Positions 35,842 to 46,410 of a stretch of 64,000 nt of DNA are shown one piece after another. The notes under the pieces were generated by a model. The model was not told where the DNA came from and searched no databases. It was given only the letters and a program-made list of their open reading frames with translations. Positions within the stretch are counted from its first letter, which is position 1, and every line of letters begins with the position of its first letter. Source of the stretch: Profundibacter amoris (GTDB lineage: Bacteria; Pseudomonadota; Alphaproteobacteria; Rhodobacterales; Rhodobacteraceae); NCBI RefSeq assembly GCF_003544895.1, contig NZ_CP032125.1, positions 696,001-760,000 of the forward strand, written 5' to 3'. Position numbers and translations under genes: made by a program.

Positions 35842-37395
35842 ATGACACAAAGACCAAAACGCCGGGGTCGTAAATCACCGCCGCAATCCGTAAAACCCGC
35901 CGACGCTTTTTCCATCGACCCTGTGTTCGCCACCCGACCGGGGTTTGGCTTTCTGGATGCCGACCGGCTGGAATTCATGCAGTCCCGTGCTTTCGCCCTG
36001 CTACAGGATTACGGCGTTATGGTGGTGCATCCCGCCGCCAAAGCCGCGTTTCTAAAGGCCGGTGCGAAAGAGGGGGCCGAGGCCGGACGCATCCGTCTAC
36101 CCCGCGAACTGGTTGAGGAGGCATTGGCAGCCACGCCGAAAACCGCGCTGTTTGCAGGGCGCAAACCGGAATTCGACATGCAGGTGCCGCGCCCCGATGC
36201 GGGCTTTATCCTGCGCACTGGGACGGGTGGGCACGGTTATGTTGACCCGCGGGATGCCAGCTATCGCAATATGGATGTGCAGGCGGCGCGGGAAATTGCA
36301 GCGGTGGCCAATGATCTGGACCAGATCGGATTTATCGCCCACCCCTTCGTGCATGGCGTGCCCGAGGTCACGGCAGATATCCACGCCTATGCAGCGATAA
36401 CTGCAAACACCCATAAACACGTCTGGATGCAGCCCTATCAAAAGGAAAACATCGAATATCTGATGAAAATCGCGGCGATTGCGGCGGGGGGCGAAGATGT
36501 GCTGCGGGCGCGGCCCTCGACCAGCGTGATCACCTGTTCCTTTACCCCGCTGGAATTCAAATACATGGACACCGAGGTGATCATTCAGGCCGGACAATAC
36601 GGCGTGCCGATCCATGCCTGTTCGTTGCCCTCGGCCGGTGGAACGGCGCCTTTGTCGGTGCCATCCCTTGCGCTGATGGCGGCGGCGGAAATTCTGGGGA
36701 TGATGACCATGACGCATATCCTTGCGCCGGGCACGCCGGTGATCGCCACCCCGCTGATGTTCGCGCTGGATATGCGCACGGGCAGCGCGCTGCAATCCAG
36801 TGTCGAGGCGATGCAGGCGGCGAATATGGCGATCCAGTTGATGAAAAGCTTTGGCATGATGACGCATACTTACGGCTCGGGCTCGGACACGCCGGATGCC
36901 GATCACCAGTCGATGGCGGAACGGGCGATGCTGATGCAGAACGTCGCACTTGCGGGGGCCGATATTCTGGGCGGTGTGGGGCAATTGGAGTGTGCCACGG
37001 TGTTTTCGCCGGTGCAGGCAGTGCTGGACAATGAAATCGGCGCGATGGTGCGGCGGTTCCTGCGCACGCCCGCGATTGATGATGCCAGCCTGAACTGGGA
37101 CGGGATGATGCAGGTTGCGGTTGGCGGGCATTTTCTGGACAGCGACCATACGGTTGCCCAGTGCCGTGATCAGTTCATCCCTACGGTGTTCCAGCGCGAC
37201 GGGCGCGATGATTACGAAAAGAACGACAGGCGCGGCGCGTTCGAGGCGGCGCGGGATGCAGCGCTGGCCTCGATTGCGGGGGCGCCCGGGGGCGGAATGC
37301 TGGACGAGGACCAGACCCGCGAGATTGCCGAACTGGCGGCCAAGGCCGATGAACATATCGTGCGGGTCTATTCGGGGCGGGTCGAAACGATATAG
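35842..37395 (+). CDS. MttB-family (trimethylamine methyltransferase-like) protein, non-pyrrolysine
   Basis: A 517-residue COG5598 protein. The TIM-barrel core has FGFLDADRLEFMQSRAF at the start, GHGYVDPRDASYRNM and later LSVPSLALMAAAEILGMM. Unlike archaeal MttB it has no in-frame amber codon, so it does not carry pyrrolysine; such relatives demethylate glycine betaine or other quaternary amines and pass the methyl group to a corrinoid protein. No corrinoid protein gene is adjacent. The basic N-terminal MTQRPKRRGRKS is unconserved-looking. Substrate not determined. Confidence 0.85.
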   Translation: MTQRPKRRGRKSPPQSVKPADAFSIDPVFATRPGFGFLDADRLEFMQSRAFALLQDYGVMVVHPAAKAAFLKAGAKEGAEAGRIRLPRELVEEALAATPKTALFAGRKPEFDMQVPRPDAGFILRTGTGGHGYVDPRDASYRNMDVQAAREIAAVANDLDQIGFIAHPFVHGVPEVTADIHAYAAITANTHKHVWMQPYQKENIEYLMKIAAIAAGGEDVLRARPSTSVITCSFTPLEFKYMDTEVIIQAGQYGVPIHACSLPSAGGTAPLSVPSLALMAAAEILGMMTMTHILAPGTPVIATPLMFALDMRTGSALQSSVEAMQAANMAIQLMKSFGMMTHTYGSGSDTPDADHQSMAERAMLMQNVALAGADILGGVGQLECATVFSPVQAVLDNEIGAMVRRFLRTPAIDDASLNWDGMMQVAVGGHFLDSDHTVAQCRDQFIPTVFQRDGRDDYEKNDRRGAFEAARDAALASIAGAPGGGMLDEDQTREIAELAAKADEHIVRVYSGRVETI

Positions 37396-37433
37396 AGGGT
37401 GTCGCGCCTGATTGGATTTCCCGCATTCATTGG

Positions 37434-37565
37434 CCGGACCGAGGCCGCGTTCGCGGTAGCGATTGCGTTCGGTCCGGTTGATGAATTCAATTTGGTGCGA
37501 CATGCTCAAGGGTCGGGTTTGGGCTTGAGTTTTGCGGCGTATTGGTCGCAAGGTTTGACCAATAC
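37434..37565. promoter_or_regulatory. Two inverted repeats upstream of the lldD-like gene
   Basis: CCGGACCGA/TCGGTCCGG (37434-37477) and GTATTGGTC/GACCAATAC (37539-37565) are both perfect 9-bp dyads in the 200-base gap. The second ends 30 bases before the start codon. TTGGT...ACCAA half sites recall GntR-type LldR/PdhR operators, though the spacing here is wider. It could also be a transcript hairpin. Confidence 0.4.
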
Positions 37566-37595
37566 GCACAGTTTTGAGTCGTGAAAGGATGCCCG

Positions 37596-38759
37596 ATGGC
37601 CGTGATCACCAATATTGACGATCTAAAACAGATTTACCGGCGCCGTGTGCCCAAGATGTTTTACGACTACGCCGAAAGCGGTAGCTGGACCGAACAGACC
37701 TTTCGCGAGAACGTCACGGATTTTGACAAGATCCGCCTGCGCCAGCGGGTCGCAGTGGATATGACCGGACGCAGCACTGCCACGCAGATGATCGGCGAGG
37801 ATGTGAGCATGCCCGTCGCGCTGGCCCCCGTGGGCCTGACCGGAATGCAATGCGCCGATGGCGAGATCAAGGCGGCCAAAGCGGCCGAGGATTTCGGCGT
37901 GCCTTTTGTGCTGTCCACCATGTCGATCTGCTCGATCGAGGATGTGGCCGAGAACACCACAAAACCCTTCTGGTTTCAGGTCTATACCCTGAAGGACGAT
38001 GATTTCATGAAACGCCTGTTTGATCGGGCGCGGGCGGCGAACTGTTCGGCCATCGTGATTACGGTTGATCTGCAACTGCTGGGCCAGCGCCACAAGGATC
38101 TGAAAAACGGCCTGTCCGCCCCGCCCAAACTGACGGTAAAATCCGTGGCCAACATGATGACCAAGGTGCAGTGGGGCCTTGGTATGCTGGGCACCAAACG
38201 GCGGTTTTTCGGCAATATCGTTGGCCATGCTGCCGGTGTGACCGACCCGTCCAGCCTGTCGGAATGGACGGCAAGCGCCTTTGACCAAACACTGGATTGG
38301 GACCGGATCAGGCAGTTCAAAAAGATGTGGGGCGGCAAGGTGATCCTGAAGGGGATACTGGATGTCGAGGACGCGAAAAAGGCGGTGGATGTCGGGGTGG
38401 ATGCGATCATCGTGTCCAATCACGGCGGGCGGCAACTGGACGGGGCGCTGAGCGCGATCCGCGCGCTGGGGCCGATTCTGGAGGCCGTTGGCGACAATGT
38501 AGAGGTGCATCTGGACAGCGGTATCCGTAGCGGTCAGGACGTGCTGAAGGCGATGGCGATGGGGGCCAAAGGCACCTATATCGGGCGGGCCTATACCTAT
38601 GGTCTGGGGGCGATGGGTCAGGCGGGCGTGACCAAGACGCTTGAAGTGATCCACCGCGAAATGGACCTGACGATGGGGTTGTGTGGACGGCGCAGGATTG
38701 ACGAACTGGACCGCGATGTGCTGCTGATACCCAAGGGGTTCGCGGGGGAGTGGGAGTAG
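37596..38759 (+). CDS. FMN-dependent alpha-hydroxyacid dehydrogenase (L-lactate dehydrogenase type)
   Basis: A 387-residue flavoprotein that oxidises L-2-hydroxyacids, probably L-lactate to pyruvate, passing electrons to the membrane. KMFYDYAESGSWTEQT opens the fold, and the active-site His276 lies in SNHGGRQLDG. DSGIRSGQDVLKAMAMGAKG is the FMN phosphate site. The ATG giving MAVITN was chosen over one 15 bases upstream. It follows the MttB-like gene with a 200-base gap, so a joint function is possible but unproven. Glycolate oxidase or another 2-hydroxyacid is an alternative. Confidence 0.88.
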   Translation: MAVITNIDDLKQIYRRRVPKMFYDYAESGSWTEQTFRENVTDFDKIRLRQRVAVDMTGRSTATQMIGEDVSMPVALAPVGLTGMQCADGEIKAAKAAEDFGVPFVLSTMSICSIEDVAENTTKPFWFQVYTLKDDDFMKRLFDRARAANCSAIVITVDLQLLGQRHKDLKNGLSAPPKLTVKSVANMMTKVQWGLGMLGTKRRFFGNIVGHAAGVTDPSSLSEWTASAFDQTLDWDRIRQFKKMWGGKVILKGILDVEDAKKAVDVGVDAIIVSNHGGRQLDGALSAIRALGPILEAVGDNVEVHLDSGIRSGQDVLKAMAMGAKGTYIGRAYTYGLGAMGQAGVTKTLEVIHREMDLTMGLCGRRRIDELDRDVLLIPKGFAGEWE

Positions 38760-38952
38760 AAACCCGACCGGCCCGGGCCGTCTGGAAAGCGTATGATTTG
38801 GGTCTGCTTTGCGTATGGCAAATGTGCATAATGTGAAGGGTGGTATTTTCGCACGAGTTTTTCCTTCACATACCCGCGATTCCCGTCTATACGCGCGACT
38901 TCACGCGGGACTACACCCTTGGAGGAGCCCGCACTAACCTAGGAGAATTACA

Positions 38953-39630
38953 ATGGCTGGCAAGATTCCAGATCTTATTGTCACGGAACGCACGGGGACA
39001 GGCAAGGGGGCCGCCCGTCAAGCACGCCGTGACGGCATGGTGCCCGGTGTCGCATATGGCGGCAGCGCAGACCCGCTGCCGATCAACATCCCCTTCAACG
39101 TGCTGATCAAATACCTGCGCGCAGGCGGCTTTCTGTCGACCCTGTTCAACCTGAAAGTCGAAGGCCACGACGACGTGCGCGTCATCTGCCGCGACATCCA
39201 GCGCGATGTTGTCAAAGACCTTCCGATCCACGTTGATTTCCTGCGTCTGCACCGCGACAGCCGCATCGACCTTGCGATCCACGTCGAGTTCATCAACGAA
39301 GAAGAATGCGTTGGTTTGGCCAAAGGTGGCGTTCTGACAGTTGTGCGTCCCGAAGTGGAACTGAACGTGCTGGCTGGCGACATTCCGGATCACATCACTG
39401 TGGATCTGGCCGGTCTGGACGTTGGCGATACGATCACCATTTCCAGCATCGAACTGCCCGAAGGTGTGACACCGACAATCACCGACCGTGATTTCGTGAT
39501 TGCCAACGTGCAAGCGCCGACCGTTGCAACAGCCGAAGACGAAGCCGCCGATGCAGAAGCAGCCGAATCCGCTGAAGGCGAAGCAGCCGAGGGTGAAGAG
39601 GCAGCAACCGAAGAGGGCGCCGAGGAGTAA
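38953..39630 (+). CDS. rplY: Large ribosomal subunit protein bL25 (CTC form)
   Basis: A 225-residue L25/TL5/CTC protein that binds 5S rRNA. The N-terminal L25 domain (about 1-95) contains [17 protein letters not shown]; the C-terminal beta domain follows, and the protein ends in an acidic Ala/Glu-rich tail common in alphaproteobacteria. A strong AGGAG precedes the ATG. Isolated from other ribosomal genes, and followed, across a convergent FkbM-type gene, by pth, a common proteobacterial neighbour of rplY. Confidence 0.95.
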   Translation: MAGKIPDLIVTERTGTGKGAARQARRDGMVPGVAYGGSADPLPINIPFNVLIKYLRAGGFLSTLFNLKVEGHDDVRVICRDIQRDVVKDLPIHVDFLRLHRDSRIDLAIHVEFINEEECVGLAKGGVLTVVRPEVELNVLAGDIPDHITVDLAGLDVGDTITISSIELPEGVTPTITDRDFVIANVQAPTVATAEDEAADAEAAESAEGEAAEGEEAATEEGAEE

Positions 39631-39656
39631 TCCTACCCCTCATTTGCTAATATTTG

Positions 39657-39683
39657 AACGCGGGGCCAATTCGGCCTCGCGTT
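39657..39683 (+). terminator. Terminator hairpin after rplY
   Basis: AACGCGGGGCC and GGCCTCGCGTT form an 11-bp stem with one G-T pair and a 5-base loop, followed by TGCGTTTT. It lies between the convergent rplY and FkbM-type genes. Confidence 0.7.
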
Positions 39684-39695
39684 TGCGTTTTCAGC

Positions 39696-40436
39696 CTATA
39701 CTTCGTCTGCGACCCGCTTAAAAACCACCACCTGCCCGCGTGAGCCGATTGGGCAATAGGTGAGACCGGAGGCGGACATTTGGTCGAATATCTGTTTGAT
39801 GACCCGATCGGGATATAGGGTTGGGTGCAGTTCGATCACCAATAAGCGGATATGTTCGGGCCAGAGGCTATCGAACAGCCCTTCCTCGCCACCCTCGATA
39901 TCCATAATGACAACCGTTGGCTTGTGCTCTTGAAACAACGTGCCGATTTTGATTGCCGGTACCTTGACCGATTTCGTCGATTTCCATTTCTTAGCAATTG
40001 TCGGATTAAGGGATGATGCCCAAAAAGCCGCGGTTATATGGAATGTAATTTGGTCCTCTGAAAAATCGTCAGGCACGACGGCGGCATTCACCACGGTCAC
40101 GTCCTCAAGCGCGTTTGCTGTCAGGTTTTTCTCGATCACCGGTATCATTTTCGGGTTGGCCTCGATTGCCAACAGGTTTCCCGCATCAATCCGGCAGGCA
40201 ATCTGCATCGCGACATATCCGGTACCGGCCCCCAGCTCCAGCACGCGGTCCTGTTCTTCAATATGCTTTTTCACGGCATGGGTCTCGTGGCCTTCATATC
40301 GTCCGCCTTGCATTGACCTGCGGATGTTGTCGTTCATCAGGTGATCGGGGATACGCAGTATGAAACTGTCTATCAGGTACTTGGGCAACTTGACCTCATT
40401 TATTGCAATATTGTTGCGTTGCAACCCGACTAGCAT
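39696..40436 (-). CDS. FkbM-family methyltransferase
   Basis: A 246-residue SAM-dependent methyltransferase. RVLELGAGTGYVAMQIA is motif I and LLAIEANPKM motif II; VVIMDIEGGEEGLFDSL is the FkbM-type block. The N-terminal ~60 residues have no clear domain. The ATG giving MLVGLQRNN was chosen because the longer frame overlaps the divergent pth gene. The target, often a sugar or polysaccharide hydroxyl in this family, is unknown. Confidence 0.82.
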   Translation of the reverse strand: MLVGLQRNNIAINEVKLPKYLIDSFILRIPDHLMNDNIRRSMQGGRYEGHETHAVKKHIEEQDRVLELGAGTGYVAMQIACRIDAGNLLAIEANPKMIPVIEKNLTANALEDVTVVNAAVVPDDFSEDQITFHITAAFWASSLNPTIAKKWKSTKSVKVPAIKIGTLFQEHKPTVVIMDIEGGEEGLFDSLWPEHIRLLVIELHPTLYPDRVIKQIFDQMSASGLTYCPIGSRGQVVVFKRVADEV

Positions 40437-40478
40437 TTTCCTAATACTGTTGCATTGTAATTCTATCGGAGAAGCAGT

Positions 40479-41156
40479 GTGCGTTTGTTTGTCGGCCTTG
40501 GAAATCCCGGTGCGAAATATGCGCACAACCGGCACAACGTCGGGTTCATGGCGTTGGAACAGATTGCTTTGGGCCACGGCTTTGGCCCGTGGCGCGGCAA
40601 GTTCCAGGGCAGTGTTGCCGAAGGCCGGCTGGGGCGTGAAAAGGTGATCCTGCTGAAACCGGAAACTTTCATGAACCTGTCGGGTCAGTCAGTGGGCGAA
40701 GCGATGCGGTTCTACAAGCTTACGCCAGATGACGTGGTGGTTTTCCATGACGAACTGGATCTGGCCCCCGGCAAGATCCGCGTCAAACAGGGTGGCGGCC
40801 ATGCGGGCCACAACGGTTTGCGCTCGATCCATCAGCATATCGGGCCGGACTATGGCCGTGTGCGGATCGGCATTGGCCATCCGGGCCACAAGGACCGCGT
40901 GTCGGGCTATGTGTTGCATGATTTCGCCCGTGCGGATGCCGAATGGCTGGACGATCTGCTGCGCGGTATTGGTGACGGGGCAGTTGATCTGGCCGAAGGG
41001 GACAGTGCAAAATTTCTGAATGCGATCGGCCTGCGGATGAAGCCGCCGGTCAAGGCCAGTAAGGCCGAAAAATCGTCTGCCGTGAAGGATGCGCCAAAGC
41101 CGGAACCGGTGGATGATCGCAACCCGATGCAAAAACTGATGGATAAATTCAGGTAG
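40479..41156 (+). CDS. pth: Peptidyl-tRNA hydrolase
   Basis: Recycles peptidyl-tRNA released from ribosomes. A 225-residue Pth: the catalytic His is in NRHNVGF (residue 19), FVGLGNPG opens the protein, and [13 protein letters not shown] holds the conserved Asp. [13 protein letters not shown] is also typical. About 35 residues of Lys/Pro-rich tail follow the ordinary fold, as often seen in alphaproteobacteria. GTG start after GGAG. Confidence 0.96.
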   Translation: MRLFVGLGNPGAKYAHNRHNVGFMALEQIALGHGFGPWRGKFQGSVAEGRLGREKVILLKPETFMNLSGQSVGEAMRFYKLTPDDVVVFHDELDLAPGKIRVKQGGGHAGHNGLRSIHQHIGPDYGRVRIGIGHPGHKDRVSGYVLHDFARADAEWLDDLLRGIGDGAVDLAEGDSAKFLNAIGLRMKPPVKASKAEKSSAVKDAPKPEPVDDRNPMQKLMDKFR

Positions 41157-41214
41157 TTGCGTTGACTTCCTTCGCCGGTTTCGCAAAGTCTTGTCCGACA
41201 AAAAGGAGTGGGAC

Positions 41215-44200
41215 ATGGGCCAAGCGCAATGGGAATTCTGGATCGACCGTGGCGGCACCTTTACCGATGTGGTGGCGCGCCGCCCCGATGGCGGGGTGGT
41301 GACGCATAAACTGCTGTCCGAGAACCCCGAACGCTACAGGGATGCGGCGGTACAGGGTATTCGCGAATTGCTGGGGCTGGGGGCGGATGATCCGATGCCC
41401 GAAGGCGCGATTTCGGCGGTCAAGATGGGCACTACGGTGGCCACCAATGCCCTGTTGGAGCGCAAGGGCGAACGCACGCTGCTGCTGATCACCGAGGGGT
41501 TTCGCGACCTGCTGCTGATCGGCTACCAGACCCGCCCAAAACTGTTTGATCTGGAAATAAAACGCCCTGATCTGCTGTATGAAGACGTGGCCGAAGTGCC
41601 CGGGCGGCTGGATGCGGATGGCGGGGTGGTGACTCCGCTGGATGAAGGCGCGGCGCGGGCGGCCTTGCAGGCGGGTTATGACAGCGGCATCCGCGCGGTG
41701 GCGATCGCGTTCCTGCACGGCTATCTGAACCCCGCGCACGAGGCCCGCGTGGCTGAAATTGCCCGCGAGGTCGGTTTCACGCAGGTTTCGGTCAGCCATC
41801 AGGTTTCGCGACTGGCCAAGCTGGTCGGGCGTGGCGATACCACGGTTGTGGATGCCTATCTGTCGCCCATTCTGCGGCGCTATGTGGAACAGGTCGCGGG
41901 CGCGCTGGATGTGGGCAAGGGGGGCTGCGAGCGGCTGTTGTTCATGCAGTCCAACGGTGGTCTGACCGACGCGGCGCTGTTTCAGGGCAAGGATGCGATC
42001 CTGTCGGGACCGGCGGGCGGGATCGTCGGCATGGTGAAAACCGGCGAAGTGGCGGGGTATCAGCGGCTGATCGGCTTTGACATGGGCGGCACGTCTACGG
42101 ATGTCAGCCACTATGCAGGCGCTTACGAGCGGTCCTTTGAAACCGAGGTGGCCGGTGTGCGGATGCGCGCGCCGATGATGGATATTCACACGGTGGCCGC
42201 CGGTGGTGGCTCGATCCTGACCTTTGCGGACGGGCGTTATCAGGTGGGGCCTGAAAGTGCGGGCGCCGATCCGGGACCGGCCTGTTACCGGCGCGGTGGG
42301 CCACTGACGGTGACCGATTGCAACGTGATGCTGGGCAAACTGAACGCGGATCATTTCCCGCATGTGTTCGGCCCGAACGGCGACCTGCCGCTGGATGTGG
42401 ATGTGGTGCGCCGCAAGTTCGCGGAAATGGCTGCGGAAATCGCTGCCGCCACGGGCCTGCCGCTGCAATCGCCCGAGGCGGTGGCCGAAGGGTTCCTGCG
42501 CATCGCGGTTGATAACATGGCCAACGCGATCAAGAAGATCAGCGTGCAGCGCGGGCATGATGTGACCGGCTATACCCTGCAATGTTTCGGTGGTGCGGGC
42601 GGGCAGCACGCCTGCCTTGTGGCCGATGCGCTGGGTATGCGCCGCGTGTTCGTGCACCCCTATGCGGGGGTGTTGTCGGCCTATGGCATGGGGCTGGCCG
42701 AGATCCGCGCGCTGCGCGAACGGCAGGTGGATGTGCCGCTGGAACAGGTGGCGCAGGCGGGCGCGGTGCTGGCGGGTATTCGGGCCGAGGCCGAAGCCGA
42801 GGTGCAGGCGCAAGGGGTGGCGCAGGTGACGTGCATTGAAATGGCATATCTGCGCTATGACGGCTCGCATCAGGCGCTTGAGGTGCCGTTTGGCACAGCG
42901 GCGGAAATGCAGGCGGCGTTCGAGGCCGCGCATAAGCAGCGGTTCGGGTTTATCTCGCCAAAGCGGGCGATCCTGTTTGATATGGTCAGCGCCGAAGCGG
43001 TGGGCGATACGGGCGAAGCCCCCAAGGCGCTGGGCCACAAGGGTGGCGCGGCCGAACCGGTGGCGCATGTGCCGTTCTATGCGGAGGGCGCGGCGCAGGA
43101 GGCTCCGTTGTTCAACCGCGAGGATCTGGGGCAGGGGGCCAAGGTGGCCGGCCCTGCGATTATTACCGAGCCTACGGGCACCAATATCATCGAGGCAGGC
43201 TGGGTGGCGCAGGTCGATGCGCTGGGCAATCTGGTGATCGAGCGCGGGCAAAAGAAACAGCGCGCAGCCGCGGCCGGAACCGATGCCGACCCCGTGTTGC
43301 TGGAAGTATTCAACAACCTGTTCATGTCGGTGGCCGACCAGATGGGCGCGACATTGGCCAATACATCATGGTCGGTGAACATCAAGGAACGGCTGGATTT
43401 TTCCTGTGCGATTTTTGATGTGCACGGCGATCTGGTGGCCAACGCGCCGCATGTGCCGGTGCATCTGGGGTCGATGGCCGACAGTATCAAAACCGTGATG
43501 CGGGAAAACGCGGGCGATATTCACGAGGGCGACGCCTTTATGCTGAATTCGCCCTATAATGGCGGCACGCATTTGCCCGATGTCACGGTGGTGACGCCGG
43601 TTTTTGTGGAGGGGGAAATCGTGTTCTGGCTGGGATCACGCGGGCATCACGCCGATATTGGCGGGCGCACGCCGGGGTCGGCCCCGCCTGACAGCACGCA
43701 TATTGATGAAGAAGGCGTGCTGATCGACAACGTGCGCCTGATGTCGCGCGGCAAGCTGTTGGAGGGGGAAGCCGAAGCGGTTCTGGCCTCGGGCCGGTAT
43801 CCCTGTCGCAACATCGCCCAGAACATGGCCGATCTGAAGGCGCAGGTGGCGGCGAATGAAACCGGACGCCAGGCGTTACTGGGCGTGGTTGATCAATTCA
43901 GCCTGCCGGTGGTGCGGGCCTATATGGGCCATGTGCAGGGCAACGCCGAAGAATCTGTGCGTCAGGTGATCGGGCGGCTGAAGGACGGGGAGTTCACCTA
44001 TCCGATGGACAGCGGCGCGGTGATCAAGGTCAGGGTGACGGTGGATCGGGACGCGCGGGAAGCGGTGATAGATTTCACCGGCACCTCGCCGCAGGACACG
44101 GGCAATTACAACGCGCCTTTTGCGGTCTGTTCGGCGGTGGTGCTTTATGTGTTTCGCACTATGGTGGGGGCGGACATTCCGCTGAACCAAGGGTGTTTGA

Positions 44201-44811
44201 AACCGCTGAAAATCATTGCGCCCAAGGGCACATTCCTGAACCCCGAATATCCGGCGGCGGTGATTGCGGGCAATACCGAGGTGTCGCAGGCGACCTGTAA
44301 TGCCCTATACGGCGCACTGCATGTAATGGCTTGTTCGCAGGCCACGATGAACAATTTCATCTGGGGCAACGAGGCGTTCCAGAATTACGAAACCATCGCC
44401 GGTGGCACGGGGGCAGGGCCGGGGTTTGATGGATGCGATGCGGTGCAAAGCCATATGACCAACACGCTGATGACTGACCCCGAAATTCTGGAAAAACGCT
44501 TTCCGGTGCGGCTTGAGGCCTTCGGGATAAGGCAGGGTTCGGGCGGCGCGGGGCGCTGGTCCGGCGGCAACGGGGCTGTGCGGGTGATGCGTTTTCTGGA
44601 GCCGGTGAAGGTGACGACCCTGTGTTCGCGCCGCGTGGTGGCACCGTTCGGGGTGGAAGGTGGCGCGGACGGGGCTGTGGGCGTGAATGTGGCGGTGATG
44701 CCGGATGGAACACGGTTGGAGCTGAAGGGCAATGACGAGATCGATTTGCCCGCTGGCGGGGTGTTTGAAATGCAAACGCCCGGTGGCGGTGGCTGGGGGA
44801 AAGCCGAATAA
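41215..44811 (+). CDS. 5-oxoprolinase, fused hydantoinase A/B type
   Basis: A 1198-residue ATP-dependent enzyme that opens 5-oxoproline to glutamate. The HyuA-like half (about 1-690) has [17 protein letters not shown] at the N-terminus, [13 protein letters not shown] and [16 protein letters not shown]. The HyuB-like half (about 690-1198) has [37 protein letters not shown] and the Gly-rich end TPGGGGWG. The ATG after AAGGAG was chosen over a TTG 24 bases earlier. No kipI or pxpA genes flank it. Hydantoin or acetone carboxylase relatives are less likely given the full fusion. Confidence 0.9.
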   Translation: MGQAQWEFWIDRGGTFTDVVARRPDGGVVTHKLLSENPERYRDAAVQGIRELLGLGADDPMPEGAISAVKMGTTVATNALLERKGERTLLLITEGFRDLLLIGYQTRPKLFDLEIKRPDLLYEDVAEVPGRLDADGGVVTPLDEGAARAALQAGYDSGIRAVAIAFLHGYLNPAHEARVAEIAREVGFTQVSVSHQVSRLAKLVGRGDTTVVDAYLSPILRRYVEQVAGALDVGKGGCERLLFMQSNGGLTDAALFQGKDAILSGPAGGIVGMVKTGEVAGYQRLIGFDMGGTSTDVSHYAGAYERSFETEVAGVRMRAPMMDIHTVAAGGGSILTFADGRYQVGPESAGADPGPACYRRGGPLTVTDCNVMLGKLNADHFPHVFGPNGDLPLDVDVVRRKFAEMAAEIAAATGLPLQSPEAVAEGFLRIAVDNMANAIKKISVQRGHDVTGYTLQCFGGAGGQHACLVADALGMRRVFVHPYAGVLSAYGMGLAEIRALRERQVDVPLEQVAQAGAVLAGIRAEAEAEVQAQGVAQVTCIEMAYLRYDGSHQALEVPFGTAAEMQAAFEAAHKQRFGFISPKRAILFDMVSAEAVGDTGEAPKALGHKGGAAEPVAHVPFYAEGAAQEAPLFNREDLGQGAKVAGPAIITEPTGTNIIEAGWVAQVDALGNLVIERGQKKQRAAAAGTDADPVLLEVFNNLFMSVADQMGATLANTSWSVNIKERLDFSCAIFDVHGDLVANAPHVPVHLGSMADSIKTVMRENAGDIHEGDAFMLNSPYNGGTHLPDVTVVTPVFVEGEIVFWLGSRGHHADIGGRTPGSAPPDSTHIDEEGVLIDNVRLMSRGKLLEGEAEAVLASGRYPCRNIAQNMADLKAQVAANETGRQALLGVVDQFSLPVVRAYMGHVQGNAEESVRQVIGRLKDGEFTYPMDSGAVIKVRVTVDRDAREAVIDFTGTSPQDTGNYNAPFAVCSAVVLYVFRTMVGADIPLNQGCLKPLKIIAPKGTFLNPEYPAAVIAGNTEVSQATCNALYGALHVMACSQATMNNFIWGNEAFQNYETIAGGTGAGPGFDGCDAVQSHMTNTLMTDPEILEKRFPVRLEAFGIRQGSGGAGRWSGGNGAVRVMRFLEPVKVTTLCSRRVVAPFGVEGGADGAVGVNVAVMPDGTRLELKGNDEIDLPAGGVFEMQTPGGGGWGKAE

Positions 44812-44823
44812 AGCACAGATGTG

Positions 44824-44854
44824 AAAACCCCCGCTCGTAAAGGGCGGGGGTTTT
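44824..44854 (+). terminator. Rho-independent terminator after the oxoprolinase gene
   Basis: AAAACCCCCGC and GCGGGGGTTTT make an 11-bp stem with a 9-base loop, running straight into TTTTCTGTTT on the plus strand. The A-run also suits the converging permease gene. Confidence 0.85.
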
Positions 44855-44907
44855 CTGTTTATTGCGTCCGGGGGTGCCGGCAGAGAACTGCCGGCTATTG
44901 TTCAACC

Positions 44908-46356
44908 CTATTCGTCAATATGTCCGGCCATGCCGCCTGATACTTCTTCTGTTGCTTCCGCAGCCAGATGTTCCGGCAGGATCAGGTTCAGAACAATCGC
45001 GATCAGGGCAGCGGGCAGAATCCCCGAGGCCGCCAGAATTCGCAGGGAATCCGGCAGGTGCTGTAGCGCATTCGGGGCACCTGGCGCCAGGTTCATCGCC
45101 TCGAGCTGGAAGCCAAGGCCTATGGAAATGGCGATGGCAAAGATCACCATATTGCGCCGGTCCCATTTCACATCGGACAGCATCGAGACACCCGCCGCAA
45201 CAACCATGCCGAACATGACAATCACGCCACCACCCAGCACTTCGATTGGAATGGTGCGAATAACAGCACCAACTTTGGGGATCAGACCTGCAATAATCAG
45301 GAAAATAGCTCCGATGGTTACCACATGGCGGCTCATGATGCCTGTCATGGCGATCAGGCCAACGTTCTGGCTAAAGGACGTATTGGGAAGCGCCCCGAAC
45401 ACACCGGCAATCGATGTGCCCAGACCATCGGCGAATGTCGCGCCCTGTATTTCCTTGTCGGTTGCTTCGCGTCCGGCGCCGCCCTTGGTGATGCCTGAAA
45501 CGTCGCCAACGGTTTCCACCGCCGACACAAAGGCCATCAGGCAGAACCCGATAAGGGCTGCCGAGGAAAACTCGAACCCGTATTTGAACGGGCTGGGGAA
45601 TTCGATAACAGCCGCGCGTGCCCATGACCCCGAGATGTCGGCGAATGAAACCATTCCCATCATCATGGCATAGAAATAGCCGACAACAATTCCGATCAAA
45701 ACGGCCGAAACCGCCAACATACCGCGGGTGTAGAATTTCAACCCCAGTGTGACAATGATCACTACACCGGCGACGCTCCAGCTTAGGGCGCTGCCGTATT
45801 CGGGTTTGTCGAACATCTTTGCCGGCACACCGCCCGCAGCATATTCAATGCCCACTTTGACAAGGGCAAGCCCGATCATCATAACCACAAGTCCGGTTAC
45901 AAGCGGTGGCAATGCAAAACGGATCTTGCCAATGAACAAGCCAAGGAACGCATGGAACAACCCCCCCAGCATAACGCCGGTAAACAGGACGCCCAAGGCT
46001 TCCGGCCCTTTGCCGGCCACCAGCGGAATCATGATCGGAATAAAGGCAAAACTGGTGCCCTGCACAATTGGCAATCCCGCGCCAATCGGCCCAAGCGTTA
46101 TGGTTTGCAGTAAGGTGGCGACGCCTGCAAACAGCATCGACATCTGGATCATATAGCTCATATCCGGAAAGCCCTGCGCCCCCGCATCCGAGCCAAAGCC
46201 GAAGCCGGCGGCGCCGGCAATGATGATCGCCGGGGTAATGTTGGAAACAAACATGGCCAATACATGCTGGATACCCAGCGGTATCGCTTTGGCCAGTGGT
46301 GGTGTGTAGTTGGGATCGCGCAGCTGTTCCGGCGTCCCGATTGATGAATTGGACAT
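44908..46356 (-). CDS. Urate/xanthine permease (NCS2 family)
   Basis: A 482-residue transporter with about 12-14 membrane spans. The NCS2 signature SQNVGLIAMTGIMSR is visible, along with FMAFVSAVETVGD in helix 8 (Glu critical for substrate). Neighbouring urate catabolism genes argue for urate or xanthine import rather than uracil. It is last in the minus-strand purine operon, 54 bases after allA; a 20-base tandem duplication lies in that gap. Confidence 0.88.
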   Translation of the reverse strand: MSNSSIGTPEQLRDPNYTPPLAKAIPLGIQHVLAMFVSNITPAIIIAGAAGFGFGSDAGAQGFPDMSYMIQMSMLFAGVATLLQTITLGPIGAGLPIVQGTSFAFIPIMIPLVAGKGPEALGVLFTGVMLGGLFHAFLGLFIGKIRFALPPLVTGLVVMMIGLALVKVGIEYAAGGVPAKMFDKPEYGSALSWSVAGVVIIVTLGLKFYTRGMLAVSAVLIGIVVGYFYAMMMGMVSFADISGSWARAAVIEFPSPFKYGFEFSSAALIGFCLMAFVSAVETVGDVSGITKGGAGREATDKEIQGATFADGLGTSIAGVFGALPNTSFSQNVGLIAMTGIMSRHVVTIGAIFLIIAGLIPKVGAVIRTIPIEVLGGGVIVMFGMVVAAGVSMLSDVKWDRRNMVIFAIAISIGLGFQLEAMNLAPGAPNALQHLPDSLRILAASGILPAALIAIVLNLILPEHLAAEATEEVSGGMAGHIDE

Positions 46357-46373
46357 GGGTCCCTCTCCAGTTG

Positions 46374-46407
46374 TGTTCGCGCTGTTTTTATTATGTTCGC
46401 GCTGTTT
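46374..46407. repeat. Tandem 20-base duplication between allA and the permease gene
   Basis: TGTTCGCGCTGTTT occurs at 46374-46387 and 46394-46407 with a 20-base period; the intervening bases are also T/A-rich. Probably a local slippage duplication, just upstream of the permease start. Confidence 0.7.
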
Positions 46408-46410
46408 GAT

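Noticed and set aside
35842-37395. Pyrrolysine in the MttB-like protein
   Set aside because: There is no in-frame TAG before the terminal TAG-type stop region, so the family member is the non-pyrrolysine type.
41149-43251. A 700-codon open frame opposite the 5-oxoprolinase gene
   Set aside because: Arg/His-rich antisense shadow of a gene with clear motifs; no start site or family.
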